Assembly (NCBI RefSeq): GCF_008831285.2
Contig: NC_045146.1
Location: forward strand, 24,445,703-24,509,702
DNA from: Nymphaea colorata
Taxonomy: Eukaryota > Streptophyta > Magnoliopsida > Nymphaeales > Nymphaeaceae
Direction of reading: 5' to 3'
Length of the DNA: 64,000 nucleotides
A program made the translations under genes and the position numbers. The notes below the pieces were generated by a model. It ran no database searches and was not told the DNA's origin. It saw nothing but the letters and a program-made list of their open reading frames with translations. Shown one piece after another: positions 50,683-63,568 of the stretch; positions within the stretch are counted from its first letter, which is position 1; every line of letters begins with the position of its first letter.

Positions 50683-53600
50683 ATGGCGTCTCCGGTGGTG
50701 GATGAGGCATATCTGAAGGAGGTCGACAAGGCTCGCCGTCTTCTTCGAGCGCTCATTGCTCAGAAGGGCTGCGCACCGATCATGCTTCGATTGGCGTACG
50801 ACCCATTTGCTCGCTGCTTGACACTTGTTTTCGTTATCTTCTCGTGGGGCGTTTGAATTTTTCGTTTCTGATGCGAAATTCCATCTACCTGTTAAGCCAT
50901 ATTCTTTCCTGTTAGAGGTTTGCGTTCTTGCGATCCGTTCTGCTTCGACTAGTAAATGACCGAATTACATCTACCACTTTAGCTCATTTGCGGTGTTACT
51001 GGATGATTCCATAACTAAGTAGATCCTTTCTAAGTTTGCGATCAGGGGATTAAACCTTTGTTAGTTTTATCGTGTCATCAATCAAGAAGCAGTATTGGTT
51101 GCACATTCAGGTTTTAATGCTTTGTGGGACTGTAGGTAATATCCAAAGCACTTCCATGTAGACACCCTGGCGTAAAACATCTTATCTTCGCCTAATTTAC
51201 TCGCCGCTGGTCCTAGAATTAGTCTCTTTAGCTTGTGATCCTTCAATTTGACGCTTTTCCATGATTCTTGAACCGGTGCCAATGTCGTAGTGCGGTTTGT
51301 TGGGGCTCATTAAATCCTCAGATCTCAAATCCTTTGAGCCTTCTTTTTATTATGCATGGTGGTATAATATCGTATAGGAAATCTGATACGCTCTTCTTCT
51401 TTGCGGATCGTTCAGAAGACTGACGTTGGAAACATATCATTCTTCAACCTATCCGTATGTTATTCATCATATGGACTTTCTCTTGCCAGAAAATCTCATG
51501 CTTCATATGCTTGAACGAAAGCAAGTTCACATCAGTCCTGTAATTGTCATCCAAATCAGGAAAAAATGGGGGTTTCACTTCCTTTCCAGCTTCCAGTGTT
51601 TTTAGGCCGTTTATGCTTTGTACCTTGAAACCTCCGATATGTGATACCCTAGCTGTCTCAGGAGCTGTCAATCCCGAGATCCTCTAGTCGATAGGCACGG
51701 AAACGGGGAAGAGGGCGAGAGACTGGCACAGTGGAGAGAGTACAGCATAGTGCAGGACAAAAGATCCAATGACCTTTTCCCCCCTCATAAATGCTGACGG
51801 ATAAGGTGAAAGGAAACCCTTTGGTCTGTTTCTTGAATTTGTGTGTGGAGGTTTGTTGATAGCATGCTTACTGACACACATGATTTGGGCCATTCTGCAC
51901 TTGCCTATGTAAAACATGCAGTCTTCCAACAAGATGCCTGAGAGAATGAAATACCACATTTCCCTTCCCCGCACACCCCCCACCTCTTCCCACCCCCCCT
52001 TAATGAAACGATTATTCATCAACATTGAACACATAATGAACTAACTTCTTGCACGGATTCCCTCAGATGGCATGATGCTGGTACATATGATGCAACGATG
52101 AAGACTGGTGGTCCAAATGGGTCAATCAGAAACGAAGAAGAGTATACACATGGTGCAAATAATGGTCTAAAAATAGCATTGAACTTCTGTGGTAAGAGCT
52201 AAATCTGATCCATTTGTCTTTGATAGCTTGCTCTTATTTACCTGCCTTAGCAATGCAAATTGTGGTTATCTGTTTGATATTTTCCTATTCACAAATTGGT
52301 TTCAGTGTGTGTATGGCCCAAGCTTGCTACTTCAATTTTGAGCATATAGATGTTGCAACCTAGGATGCTTTGGCAGAATCTAATTTCTCGATGATGCCTG
52401 TTATTCTCAAGATAAACACTGACAAACATCTCTTTAAATTTTTAAACTTACTTCGACAAGATTTATCTGAACTGAGAAACACACTTAAATTTTGTGAATT
52501 AAGTAATGGTTCACTTACAAGCAGCAGAACAGATAAGTTATGTAGCTCGTCACTGCGCCCCCTTTCTCAAGGGGCATCCCTTCTTTCTCAGGAGGCATCT
52601 CTTCTCCTGAAGTTAGTGTGAGCCAATCATGCTGTACGTAAATTTTATGTATAGGCTACCCATCATTTTTTTTTTTTGCAAAAACTTGTATACATTATCC
52701 TTTTTGAAAGCCCAGGGCCTAAATGCAACGACTCTAGGTCATTTGCATTTTATATCCAGTAGTGCATTCTGCACTACTCATAAGTTCCTGAATATCATCT
52801 TATCAGGTATGAGTTTGCATTGTCTGTTCATATGAACTAGAGGTGCAGAAATAATTCTTCCTCTCAAATTATGTAATCCCAAATATTTTTTTTATTTCCT
52901 TCAGAAACAAGATGGAGTTTCATCTTGCCTCTATGCACAGCTATGAGTCACCTGTAAACATAGTCTCTCTTTGGCCTTCAAGTGGACCTATTTGGACCCC
53001 TTGAAAAGGTTAGGAATTCCACAGAGTTTCTTTGTTTGCTTTTGCCTTTTCCTGGTTGGATTGCCATCATTCAAGTATTGGGCTTGGGCTTCTTTTCTTT
53101 CTATCTCGGTTCTTTTGTGTTGAGATGGATGTGAGCATCTCTCACCGTAGATACTATTAATTTTTGCTTCATAGAAAAGGGAAAAAAAAATCTCAGTGCA
53201 AACATTCTTGTATTCTGAAATCATGTTTCAGCAACTTCTTTGTTCAGTAAAAGTTGATTCTTCGTATCCACATCTTATAGAAGAAATGATACTACAAGTT
53301 GGCTCTTGCTATACCAAAATGCTGCTTTACAATGTGAACTTGTAATGTAGTGGTAGTACTTTTCTCAATTGTTATTTCTCAGTAATTATTTCATTGTTGA
53401 GGGAAAAAGCATCATGGAACGTTACTTTTTGTTTTCCTGATGCCATCTCTGAGGTTCATAACCTGATGAATGTCCTGTCCAAGTGAAGGATCAAGTGTTT
53501 AAGATTCTTCAACTTAACACAAATTTACAGATTAAATTTTAAGTGTTAAATGTTTTATGATGATCATCACTTTCAGTGCACAACACAAAATGATATTGTT

Positions 53601-56600
53601 TTCCTACATGGCTTGCATGTGAATTTATGTAAACTCTACAAAATTTGTTCTTGTCCAAAAAATCCTCAATATAATGCTTAGTTGGAGGCATTATTTAGCT
53701 TGACATTGTACAAATGCATAGTATGCCGTTTGTTGTTTGAATTGAAGGAAAGTTATGGAACACCTTTCTGGTACAACAGCTGGTTCTTGCTTCAGTTGGG
53801 AAAAGAAATATATCACCTTGGTACCTCTGATATCTGTTGCATGTGAACTGAATTTTCAAGTGTCATATTGTCACCACAAGTTGATGGATCTTGGCAGCAT
53901 TAAACCATGTGCTTATTTTGTCAGTTGTCTATAAGGTTCAAGGTTAACATATATTTAGTTTTTCTAATACTAAAGCTATTGACTTTTTCCCTCCTCTTTT
54001 TGATATCAGATGAAATCAAGGCAAAATGTCCAAAGATTACTTATGCAGATCTCTACCAGGTACCAGTGGCTTCTATCAGGGTTTGACCATTAGTCTTGCT
54101 TCCTTTTTCCTTTTCTTCATATGAGATGGAAATGATGCGACCAACGATTTGCAAATATCTGTTAGTGGCTTGACCTTGTAGGCTGAAAAATGGCTTACAC
54201 TAGAAGGACTTGGTTGCTCACTGCTTCTTCATTCTTATTTTTACTTTGTAATTGGTATTTTTTTTATGCAAAATTATTTTGTACACTTTTATTTTTTTTT
54301 TCAGTTCATATTCTGGAAAGGAAAAATTTCAGGATGGAGGACTACATAAACTGAAATTACTAGAAGTTTTTGAGCAAGAAAAGGACAAAATAGATTTGTA
54401 AAGCTAGCTTCCAGTCTGATTTGTTAAGCTAGCTAACACCAGCAAAATTTTCTGGTTTCATGTGAGATCTTCCATAGCATGGAAACTACTTTAAATCTTA
54501 CACATACTTGCTCATTTTATATACCATGACATACAAACAAGTCCAGAACTGGCTGTATGCCTTATCTGTGATTCTGTACTCACTTATGTCACATGGAGGA
54601 CAAAACCATGGCTTCTTTATATATATGAATATATATGTATACATATGCACACAGACACACACGTAGAGGGAGAGAGAAATTGTTATATTCTACGACCACT
54701 ACCAGCCCGTTAAATTTTTGTTAAAAAAAATTAAAAGAAAAACAAACATCCTAATACATTTACAAGGGGTAACTTAATATAAAACATATTTTAATTAAAG
54801 CTGTTTTATGAAAAATGTTGGCTTTTTTAACATCAAATTTTGATGTTGTAACTTATAAGTCCTGTTCGTGGGTTTCCATTTATGATCCAATAGTACATAG
54901 GTTTTCCTGAATGTGGGCCCTGATATGCTGTGTTCCTTTTCTTCTTTTTTGATTTATGAAAGGCCAAATGCCTTGAGTATGACTGGGGAATGGGGGCCCT
55001 GGGGGGAGGTTCAACCTTAGGCCCATTACAACCTAGGCCTGGCCCAGCTTATCTACTTAATGGGTCAGGACAGTCAGGCCACAGGTAACTATGAAATTTG
55101 AAAAAAAAAAGGGTTAAAGAACTGAGTCCCTGCTGCATTCTTGACAAGCTTGGGTATTCATTATCGTGAATCGTTCCTTTTATGGTTTTGGACTAATTCC
55201 TGATTATGTATTTTGTTGTAGTGTTTGAGGAAATGAAAGTTTGATTTTGTCTGGGTGGATCTATGTTGCATTGGTTGCATATTGATAAGATTGTTAAACT
55301 TAAATGAATAATTAGAAATTAAATGGTAGCAAAGAGCAGGATTTTTTCTTCAAAAATTGATGAAAACAAAGTTTTCTTATAAGTTGGATCTTACCCGATC
55401 CATTTAAATTGAAATGGATAGGTTCTGGACAGATTATCTGCCTATGCCCATATAATCCTGTGCCTGGCCTGCTTGTTATGGGGCCAGGGGAAAGTTTTGT
55501 TCAGGGCTCAACCCTAGCCTTGAGCCACAAGTTTTGCTCAATGAAATGTGACCAAACAGAGATTTCTTGAATACCACTTTGAAGAGTTAGTTATGCTAGC
55601 TGCTATTGAAAGAGGAACAGTTAAGAAGTTGAATAATGGAATTTCAACTCTTTCTAACCAATATTGGCATTTCAAATCAAGGTTCTTTGAATACAAATCT
55701 TACTTCAGATTTTTATGTTGCATGGGAGGTGGCCATATGCATGGCAACTTACACCAGCATGGCACATGCAAAGTCTTCGTAGACTGTCCTTCAGGTTGCT
55801 CGCCTGATTAGACCACTCAATCCCACATTATCTAAGTCAAATTCTGAACCTTTATATTATTTTTGTAACAGAAGAGTTTGAATGGCATTTGGATATAAAA
55901 ATTTGTTCTTTGTATGAATCTTGTATTAATTAGTATCTCTTATGCTTGCTGAGCCTCAAAACTGTGCTGAAAACTGTGAAAGGTGCTTCTTTAGAACGCC
56001 AATTGAACTGTTGAAGCCTTTGGAGACATGCATGTATATTCTTATGTTTGCAATTGCCAACAGCAATTCCATTCCTTCCTTCTCCATGCCCTGCCCAAGA
56101 CTAAGAGCAATTTAAATATTCTGCTTTTGAAAAAATTCCATTAATTAGGAGCCAAATGATCATTGACAACATGTACATGCTATAACATGTGCTTGGTGAG
56201 TTATTGTCCTCATATCAGAAATGTCTGAATAATATGTTTTTTCAAATTTGTTTATTCAGCTTGCTGGTGTTGTTGCGGTTGAAGTCACTGGAGGACCCAC
56301 TGTGGACTTTGTTCCTGGCCGTAGGGTATTTTGATATGCAATAGTATCATTATATATACCTTAGATGCTGCTTGCGTATAGGTAACTTATTTATCAAATT
56401 ATTTTTTTGGCAGGACTCAGTGGTTTCTCCAAAAGAAGGAAGGCTTCCTGATGCTAAAAAAGGTTGACTGAAGCTAAGAATGAGCTTTTCTTTCTTGATC
56501 TTTATTTAAGCCAGTCTACCCTAGCAAGTTGTATATCTGCGGGTGTATGCTCTAGTTTTTTATGGTTTTTTTATTTATTCATGGTGTTTCTGAACATTGT

Positions 56601-58991
56601 AGGCATGTTGGGTATTCAACTTTTTAAGATGAGCAGCATGTATTTTTTACATATCAAGCAATAGTTTCTTCTTAAAAATAAATAATAACATGGATAGTAA
56701 AATGAAGATTGGCTAGCTAGTTTTGATGTTGCTTCATGAGTTGCTGATCTGAAAATAGTATATGGTGAAGGTTGGACTTCAGCTGCTACTATAACTTGAT
56801 GGGATTTATATATTTCGGGTATTATTAACAAGTTTTGGTTTTAGGTTCACAACATCTGAAGGATGTCTTCTACAGGATGGGATTAACAGACAAGGACATT
56901 GTAGCACTCTCAGGTGGTCACACCTTGGTAAAATCTCTCTCCTATCTGAGATGTAAATATGCCATGACTAAACTGCTTCTCTCTATCTCTCTCTCTCTGT
57001 ATGCTATAACTGAAACTGTCAAACAGGGCCGAGCACATCCTGAGAGATCTGGATTTGAAGGTGCCTGGACTAAGGAGCCTCTGAAGTTTGACAATTCATA
57101 TTTCGTGTGAGATGAAACAGAATTTAACTGTTCCTTGTTCTAGCTCCCAAGTCTTTTTTTTTGGTGATTTTTCTTTATTTTTAATCTTTTATGTTGTGAA
57201 AACAGTTTCTCATTATCTGTGGATTTGCATTAATATGATAAGCACTTTGCCAGTGAATTGTTGAAAGGACAGTCAGAGGGACTATTGCAACTTCCTTCAG
57301 ACAAAGCTCTTTTGGATGATCCTAACTTCCGACCTTTTGTAGAGCTCTATGCAAAGGTTTGTGTACCTAATTATGCATTACTAAAACTTACAAAAAAAAA
57401 AATTCTTTTCCCCTCATTTCCTTTTTCTTGAGAATATCAAGTGCAAGAAGAATGCGATTTTCCAAGATGTGGGAAAAGGCACCCTTATATGATAGCTTAC
57501 GCTTTCAAGTATGAGGGAAAAGGCATCTTTACTTGAGAAGAGGAACTGTCTTAAAGCGACTAAACTGTAGCAATAGGTCAGCTTATTGTGTTTAGTTCTG
57601 CAGATACTGTTCTAAAGAAAGAAGCTTTACTTAGTATACAAGAACGCATGCCAAAGTGGTGTAAGCCTCTGTGCAAGGAAAGCGAAAAGATTATGGAAGC
57701 AGCTGTTCCATGTAGTTTCTCTGCAAATTTTAGAGGCATACTCTCCCTATGACTCTAATGCATTTGGGTAGCACTGTATCAAGTCCTTTAAATCCATATT
57801 TGAAATTTTGAACTATGTCTGCAGGTGCAGAATTTTTCCAAAAAAAAAAAAAAAAAAGAGAAATCTTTCTTTTATGTTTTGAATGTTGGCACGCACAATG
57901 CAACAGAAAATCATTTTATTTTTCTATCTCACCATGAGTCTCAACTCTTATGCTTGTAACAACAGGAAAACAAGTTCTTTAATGCCAATTGACCCGGTGC
58001 ATTTTGTTCATTCTTTTGACTGATATATCTGTCAGTGCCCCGTGGTTCCTTCTTCTTATTGGTACCATTCCTAATGCAACTGGTACATTCCAATAACTGT
58101 AACTCAGATTTTTATGCCCTAACAGACACACACAAACACATACATAGAGGCACAGTGGCCTATATTTCATGCTCTTGGTTACTTGTGCTAGTTCAGCACT
58201 CGTTAACTTTAATTCTAAAAGGATTATAAAACCCAATCACCTGCAGGTGCATCAAAGCATTAAAAGAATTCAGTTTTCTTTTTTAACTTGTTTGATCTAA
58301 AACATGTTTAAAACCAAACATATAATGATGCACACATTGACAGACTAGATTAAGTGAAGGCATCTGCTATTTTTTACTGGACAGTAAGGTATCGTAAACG
58401 GTACAAAATAAATTATCACGATGCCTTAAGGCACCACTGAGACTGTGATCTGGTTGCCGTAGTCGTACAGAGCTTTGGCCTGCTAGGCTTGTGATAGTGA
58501 CCGTGAGTGGATGTCAGAATGAATGGAGGAATCATGTTTAAAAGTTTATTATGGGATTCTAGGTTTATTGTTGTTAAATATTAGGAAGTTAGAGGCTTTC
58601 TGCAATATTAGGAAGTTGAAGTGTGTCTTTTAAAATTATTTTATTTCTTTTTTTATTTTTATTTAAAAATAACTTTAAAAGACACACACTTCAACTTCCT
58701 AATATTGTAGAAAAGCCTCTAACCGACAGTCAAAGGTATACTGATCATTACCATCGTATACTGTTGACACTTGCTTCAGATTAAGCAATATTCTCCAATT
58801 TGGTGCAGGATGAAGAATTGTTCTTCAAAGACTATGCAGAATCACACAAAAAACTCTCTGAGTTGGGGTTTAGACCTCCTGGCTCCAGGCCAATTAAGTC
58901 TGCTACCATATTGGCACAGAGTGCAGTTGGTGTTGCTGTTGCTGCTGCTGTGGTGATATTAAGCTATATGTACGAGGTTCGCCGGAAGTGA
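50683..58991 (+). CDS. APX3: Ascorbate peroxidase, peroxisomal membrane form
   Basis: Class I haem peroxidase that reduces hydrogen peroxide with ascorbate; this form is tail-anchored in the peroxisome membrane facing the cytosol. Nine exons: 50683-50795, 52067-52191, 54010-54059, 56260-56325, 56414-56462, 56845-56927, 57027-57106, 57254-57356, 58809-58991. They join in frame to 283 residues, close to the 287 of Arabidopsis APX3. Distal catalytic residues R36, W39 and H40 lie in [12 protein letters not shown]. The proximal haem ligand is H160 ([16 protein letters not shown]), with W176 and D205 completing the proximal triad. A C-terminal alanine/valine-rich transmembrane segment (about 256-277) ends in a basic tail, EVRRK, the signal for peroxisomal insertion. 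That tail separates it from cytosolic APX. The start is the first ATG and matches the family. Introns 1-3 and 8 are 1.3-2.2 kb; the last contains a long hairpin. No defects were seen. Confidence 0.97.
57840..57857 (+). repeat. Poly(A) run in ascorbate peroxidase intron 8
   Basis: Run of 18 adenines inside the last intron; no retrotransposon body is recognisable next to it. Confidence 0.85.
58588..58723. mobile_element. 136-bp hairpin MITE in ascorbate peroxidase intron 8
   Basis: The left arm, starting GTTAGAGGCTTT and running through AATATTAGGAAGTTGAAG to TGTCTTTTAAA, pairs almost perfectly with the right arm. The right arm ends CAACTTCCTAATATTG then GCCTCTAAC. Arms of about 55 bases enclose an AT-rich loop of 20-25 bases. 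This is the form of a foldback MITE or a young small-RNA hairpin. I see no clear target-site duplication. Confidence 0.65.
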
Positions 58992-60897
58992 ATTGATTGA
59001 GACACGTTACAAGATTCAGTTTCTATTATCAATAAGGTCATTAATGGCAGTAAAAGCCCTATACTTGGACTTAGGACAGATGTTCTGAAAATTATATCTG
59101 TTGAAGAACCTTTTTATTCCTCAAAATTATGGATTAGTGTCTCATTAGGTTATGTTATTTTCACTATAAGCATGATAACTGATTAACTAGTTCTTTATTT
59201 GACTGAGGGCGTGTGTTGGGCTGCATGCTAGCCTGAAATGTGCTTCTCTATAAATAATTTCAGAGCTGCCTTGGTTCGCTATACTGTATCATGTATATAA
59301 GGCTTCTCTTTTGAGAATGCCCCGCAAACACATAGTCTCCGACCTGAAACTAACAGTGTTCTTAAACTTGGCATCCATGGTTTGCAAGCTCCTACCACAT
59401 AGGGCAGTTACAGGAAGTGGAACAAGTCCTTTATGCTTTTCATTTGAATGCTGAGATCTTGCTATGGCTGATTGTTGCAACTTGTAATCTGTGAGTGTGC
59501 AAGTGGCAAGCTTGGTTTTAGCAGTTCCTGGTTATGCCAAGAGCTGCACTCTATGGCTCACCCCCTCGGTTACTAGGAAACAGCCTCAGTTAAATTCAGA
59601 GAATCCTTCTGTTCTATGTGCAACTTTTCCAATATCTCATCTAAATTTCTACCGCACATAGCTACAAGCATGTAGTGTCTTCTTCTTTATGGCAACTAAT
59701 CAGATGGTTGCTGCTTCCCTTTCCCCACCTCTCTTTGGCCACTTTTTCATAAATCCGTTTGCTTGCATTTGTTTAATTACTGATGTAGACTATCTGCTGC
59801 TTCAAAATAAAAACTTGTTAGAAATCCTTCTGCAGAAAATTGTTAAAGAATTTCATTAGCTAGTGCTTGAAGTAGGCTGCTTCAGGCAACCAAAAAAAAA
59901 AAAAGCCTTGCTAGAAATCTGTCTTCAGAAAATTATTGACGAACTTCATTAGATAGTGCTCGACAGTTTCAACAAATTATTTGTGGATAAGTTTTTCTTG
60001 AATGACAAACCCATGGTGTGAGTATCCAGAAAAACTCATGACTATGGTTCCATTTTGCGTTTGATTCTGAGCAAGTTGAAGTTGCCCAGATAAGAGCTGA
60101 ATCCCAGCTCCTTGCCCTTGCCTATGCTGCAGAGCTGCATTGCGGCCTGGTAAGGAGGCAGTGCAATGCCAATTTGGTACTGCACTCTACCCATGTGTTA
60201 CAGGAGAATGGCTCCCAGGAGAACTGCACTAGCGGCATGATGTCTTCATGCCTGCCAGCCCAACCAACTATCCTGTGCCGCTTGAGGCATGCAAATCTTT
60301 TTCTATTTGATTGGCACAGACAAGATGCCTTCGATTTTCTGTTTTTGTCTGATGAAATGACAGATAAAAAAATTCTGGCATTGTCTGATGCACTGGGCGG
60401 AGATCTATAGACAAGCACTCCATGAAAGGATGGTCTGAATTTTATCCCAACTCTTCAAGTAAAATTTCCAGTTTCTCAAGAGAACGGCAGGGTAATTCAC
60501 ACGCTCTTATCAGCATTCAGAACATATCGACTGGGTAACTCGCTTCATGGGCTGAAGTGGAACTTATCCACGCCAACATATACCCTCCTAACTTCATTAA
60601 TTCTCCACGTTGCGGTGCAGTTATTTCCGTTAAAATTTAGCTTCCCAATGAACATGACCAACTTCGAGAAAAAGTAAAATTGTAAGCATATTGACCCTTG
60701 TGGAGAGTTTCTTGTTATGCGGCTATGTGGTAAAGATCCTTAGTCATGTAAACCCTTCAAGCATGTCACCCTTAATTTGGTTTCCGTCGTGATTTTGATC
60801 TTGTTTCACTTGGATTCTAAAAGCAAAAAGCATGAGGAGAAGAACAGACCAATATCTCTGCCGATGATGCTTCTAAGATGACAAAATCCAATAAGAG

Positions 60898-60978
60898 ATA
60901 CTCAAAATCTGACGTAGTTCTAGTTTCGTATATATTCATACTCAAAATCTGAGGTAGTTCTAGTTTCGTATATATTCA
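60898..60978. repeat. 40-bp tandem duplication
   Basis: Two adjacent copies of ATACTCAAAATCTGACGTAG onward through TTCGTATATATTC, at 60898-60937 and 60938-60978. They differ at one base (GACGTAG versus GAGGTAG), so the duplication is recent. Confidence 0.9.
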
Positions 60979-61774
60979 GATTGTATTTCAAAGAGAAGTA
61001 TTGTGATTTTTTCCTTGTTCCCATGATCAAGGGCATGTTCGATTATCACTAATCCATATTATTAGATAATAAGTTTTATTCTTTGGATGTTATTCTATTC
61101 TTCCAAATATAATAAGTTTTCAGATGTTTATATCTAGCCCATGGTTCCAAAGGTCATCTGCTTTTTTATTATTGCTACTAGTTAAATCGAATGCTTGCTG
61201 CCAACTTCATGGTGTTTTTTTAATCATCCATTGTTTTTCTCGCCAGTTTTCTTCTTTAAAAAGATGGTAGTGGTTGCCGACCATATAAATACCAGGGGGC
61301 TGTGTTTATCATTGAATTATTTTAATCGTGGCTATTTCTTGAAGGCAAGTGATCATCATTAACTTCTAATATTTATTATTTGCCAGATTATGAAGTGCTT
61401 TCTTTTCAAATATTATATGGTTTTGGCCCTATTAATTTTGCCATGACACGCAACTTACAAAATAATGAAGCAGGGTTTTCAAAAAATTATCATGTGCATG
61501 TGTCTAATTTTATACAGTTGATTGTCGAAATCATATTGTATTTCATGGTCAAACAATTGGCAAGAGAAAGACTGATAAACCAACAAAAAAAAAAAAATCT
61601 CGATCTACCAATCGTCAGATGCGAAAATCGTCCAGATCTCCTCAACCAAAATTTTTAAGTTGTTGAGTTGAACTGAAAACGAAACACGTTCATGCACTCA
61701 CAAACACTTTAGGAATAAAAAATTAAATCCCTCGAATACTTTTTTCAGTACATCATCATCAAGCCTTATCCTAA

Positions 61775-62398
61775 CTACTTCAAATAAGCTTTTTGAATCC
61801 AATTTCTCCATTCCTTGTTATCTCGAGGTGCAAACTTTGGTCCCTTCCAACCTTTGATCTCACTTTCCGTCGCCTCTTTGGAAGTTCTCAGTGATCTTTC
61901 AATTTTTTAGAGTTCAGAAGCCTCAAAAGTCTTGATGCTGATCTAATTTTACAGTCTCAATGACATCATCGGGAAAGTTGAACCAACTGACAACACCCTT
62001 GTTAGTTGGGTTTCTGGGCTCTAATTAGATCATGTTGGCACGAGCAGAGAGCTCGGCTCATGGAAACAAGTCCAAGTCAAGCCCAAGTGGGTTCGTGCTA
62101 CATCATCCTCTTGTCTTATCAGCTTAGACGTTCAAAATCTTAATTGAACAACCAATAGAAATTTCTTACCTCCTTCCCACTTGCTATAGACCATAGATGC
62201 TTTTCTGTTTGCACCATCAGTGGAACAATGCAAACACGGTACCTGCGGAACTCAACCTCTTTCATTCCCCACGTCCTAAGGAATCCCATTACCGTGGAGC
62301 TTCCTGCTCTGCTCGATGCAAACATGGCCCTTCTCATGGCTGCACTCATGAATTGTTTTCCCATCAATGGTAGAAAACTGCGCATGGAGAAGCCTGGA
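61775..62398 (-). pseudogene. Decayed coding-like fragments, family not recognised
   Basis: On the minus strand a block at about 62170-62398 is bounded by good splice signals (TGCTTTCCAG acceptor, GAG/GTAAGA donor) and stays open in one frame. Further on, about 61930-62030, a frame reads GVVSWFNFPDDVIETVKLDQ and then hits a stop. The next frame resumes after a stop codon and ends in KGWKGPKFAPRDNKEWRNWI before a stop at 61775. These have the look of real protein broken by at least one frameshift and one stop. I do not recognise the family. It could also be an active gene whose exons I have misjoined. Confidence 0.3.
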
Positions 62399-63548
62399 AA
62401 GCAGCACAAGAACAGATTCAAAGTGGATATCATGAAAGATGACACTAAGTTAAATCTAACAAACATGGCTGAGTTTTGATGCTAATGAACGTACAGACGT
62501 AGCATTTAAATGGAAATAGCAAGTGCAAGTTTTATCAGCTCAATTTAACCAGAGAATTATCTTTTGTATGATTTGTGTGCTGGGAATCGGATCCTGAATC
62601 ATTAATTCTTAGAAAAAAACCATTGGAAGACCCATTGTTATGTCACACGTGGTGCATAATTAAAAAACAATTTCATACTAAGTAATCCATCTTAATCATG
62701 TCTCCGAGATCTGATCTACTAAAACATCAACACGTTGTGAAAAAAAAGAAAAAAATCAATTCTTACATTATCATTAGCATATAATGAGATACAAAAGGAC
62801 TGGCATTGTTGGGTGAGCCTAATCGATCACGCAAACAATGATTGTTCAAATGTCATAGGCGTCACTCCTTGCGCAAGCTGAAGCAATAAGTGCACGCCTA
62901 TAGGGCCTTTGCTGCTGCTCTGGAGCATATATTTAGTTCCTCCAGATTACTCAAACCAGTGTTGACAGTGTCAACCCAATGAGGCACCATTTATGCTAAA
63001 TTGTTTTAAATTTAATAAAAATTTGTAAAAAATCATATCTTTTAATTTAAATGACGGCTGATCGTATATATGGCCCGAATTGGCCACATTGGCAGACGTT
63101 TTGTCCTCATATATGAGTCAATAACTCAGTCCGCATTCAAGTCAGAATTAAAAACGGATCTATTAATACCATCCCTAGCCAGATCCAATTCCGGCAAGAG
63201 CCAAAAATGAGAGAGGAACCGGATCTGACCAACTTAGTGCTTGTGATCCGTTGTTTGGATCCAGACTGGTTCAGATTTGAGGGGTGGCCTACTCAAGGCT
63301 GTCAATGATTTGGATCCAAGTCAGAGATGGCAGTGGTAATAATAAGGGAACATGTCCTCCAATTCCCTCGTCCTGCAACGCCACCAAAAGGAGATGAGAT
63401 GAACCATGTGAGAATGAGATTCCCTTTGAAATTATCTTGGGTGGACTGTACAACCATGAAAACAAGATCTGCCACTGCATTAAGAATTGAACTATGTGAA
63501 ATGCCTACAAACCCATCAAGGTTTTATTATCCTCAGCCACTAAAATGA

Positions 63549-63568
63549 TTTTTTTTTTTTTTTTTTTT
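63549..63568. repeat. Poly(T) run
   Basis: Run of about 20 thymines in intergenic DNA; could mark the 3' tail of an old minus-strand retroposed sequence, but no body is recognised. Confidence 0.85.

Noticed and set aside
62140-62479. Plus-strand ORF of 83 codons
   Set aside because: It lies opposite the minus-strand block with splice signals and shows no domain; most likely a shadow of the relic on the other strand.
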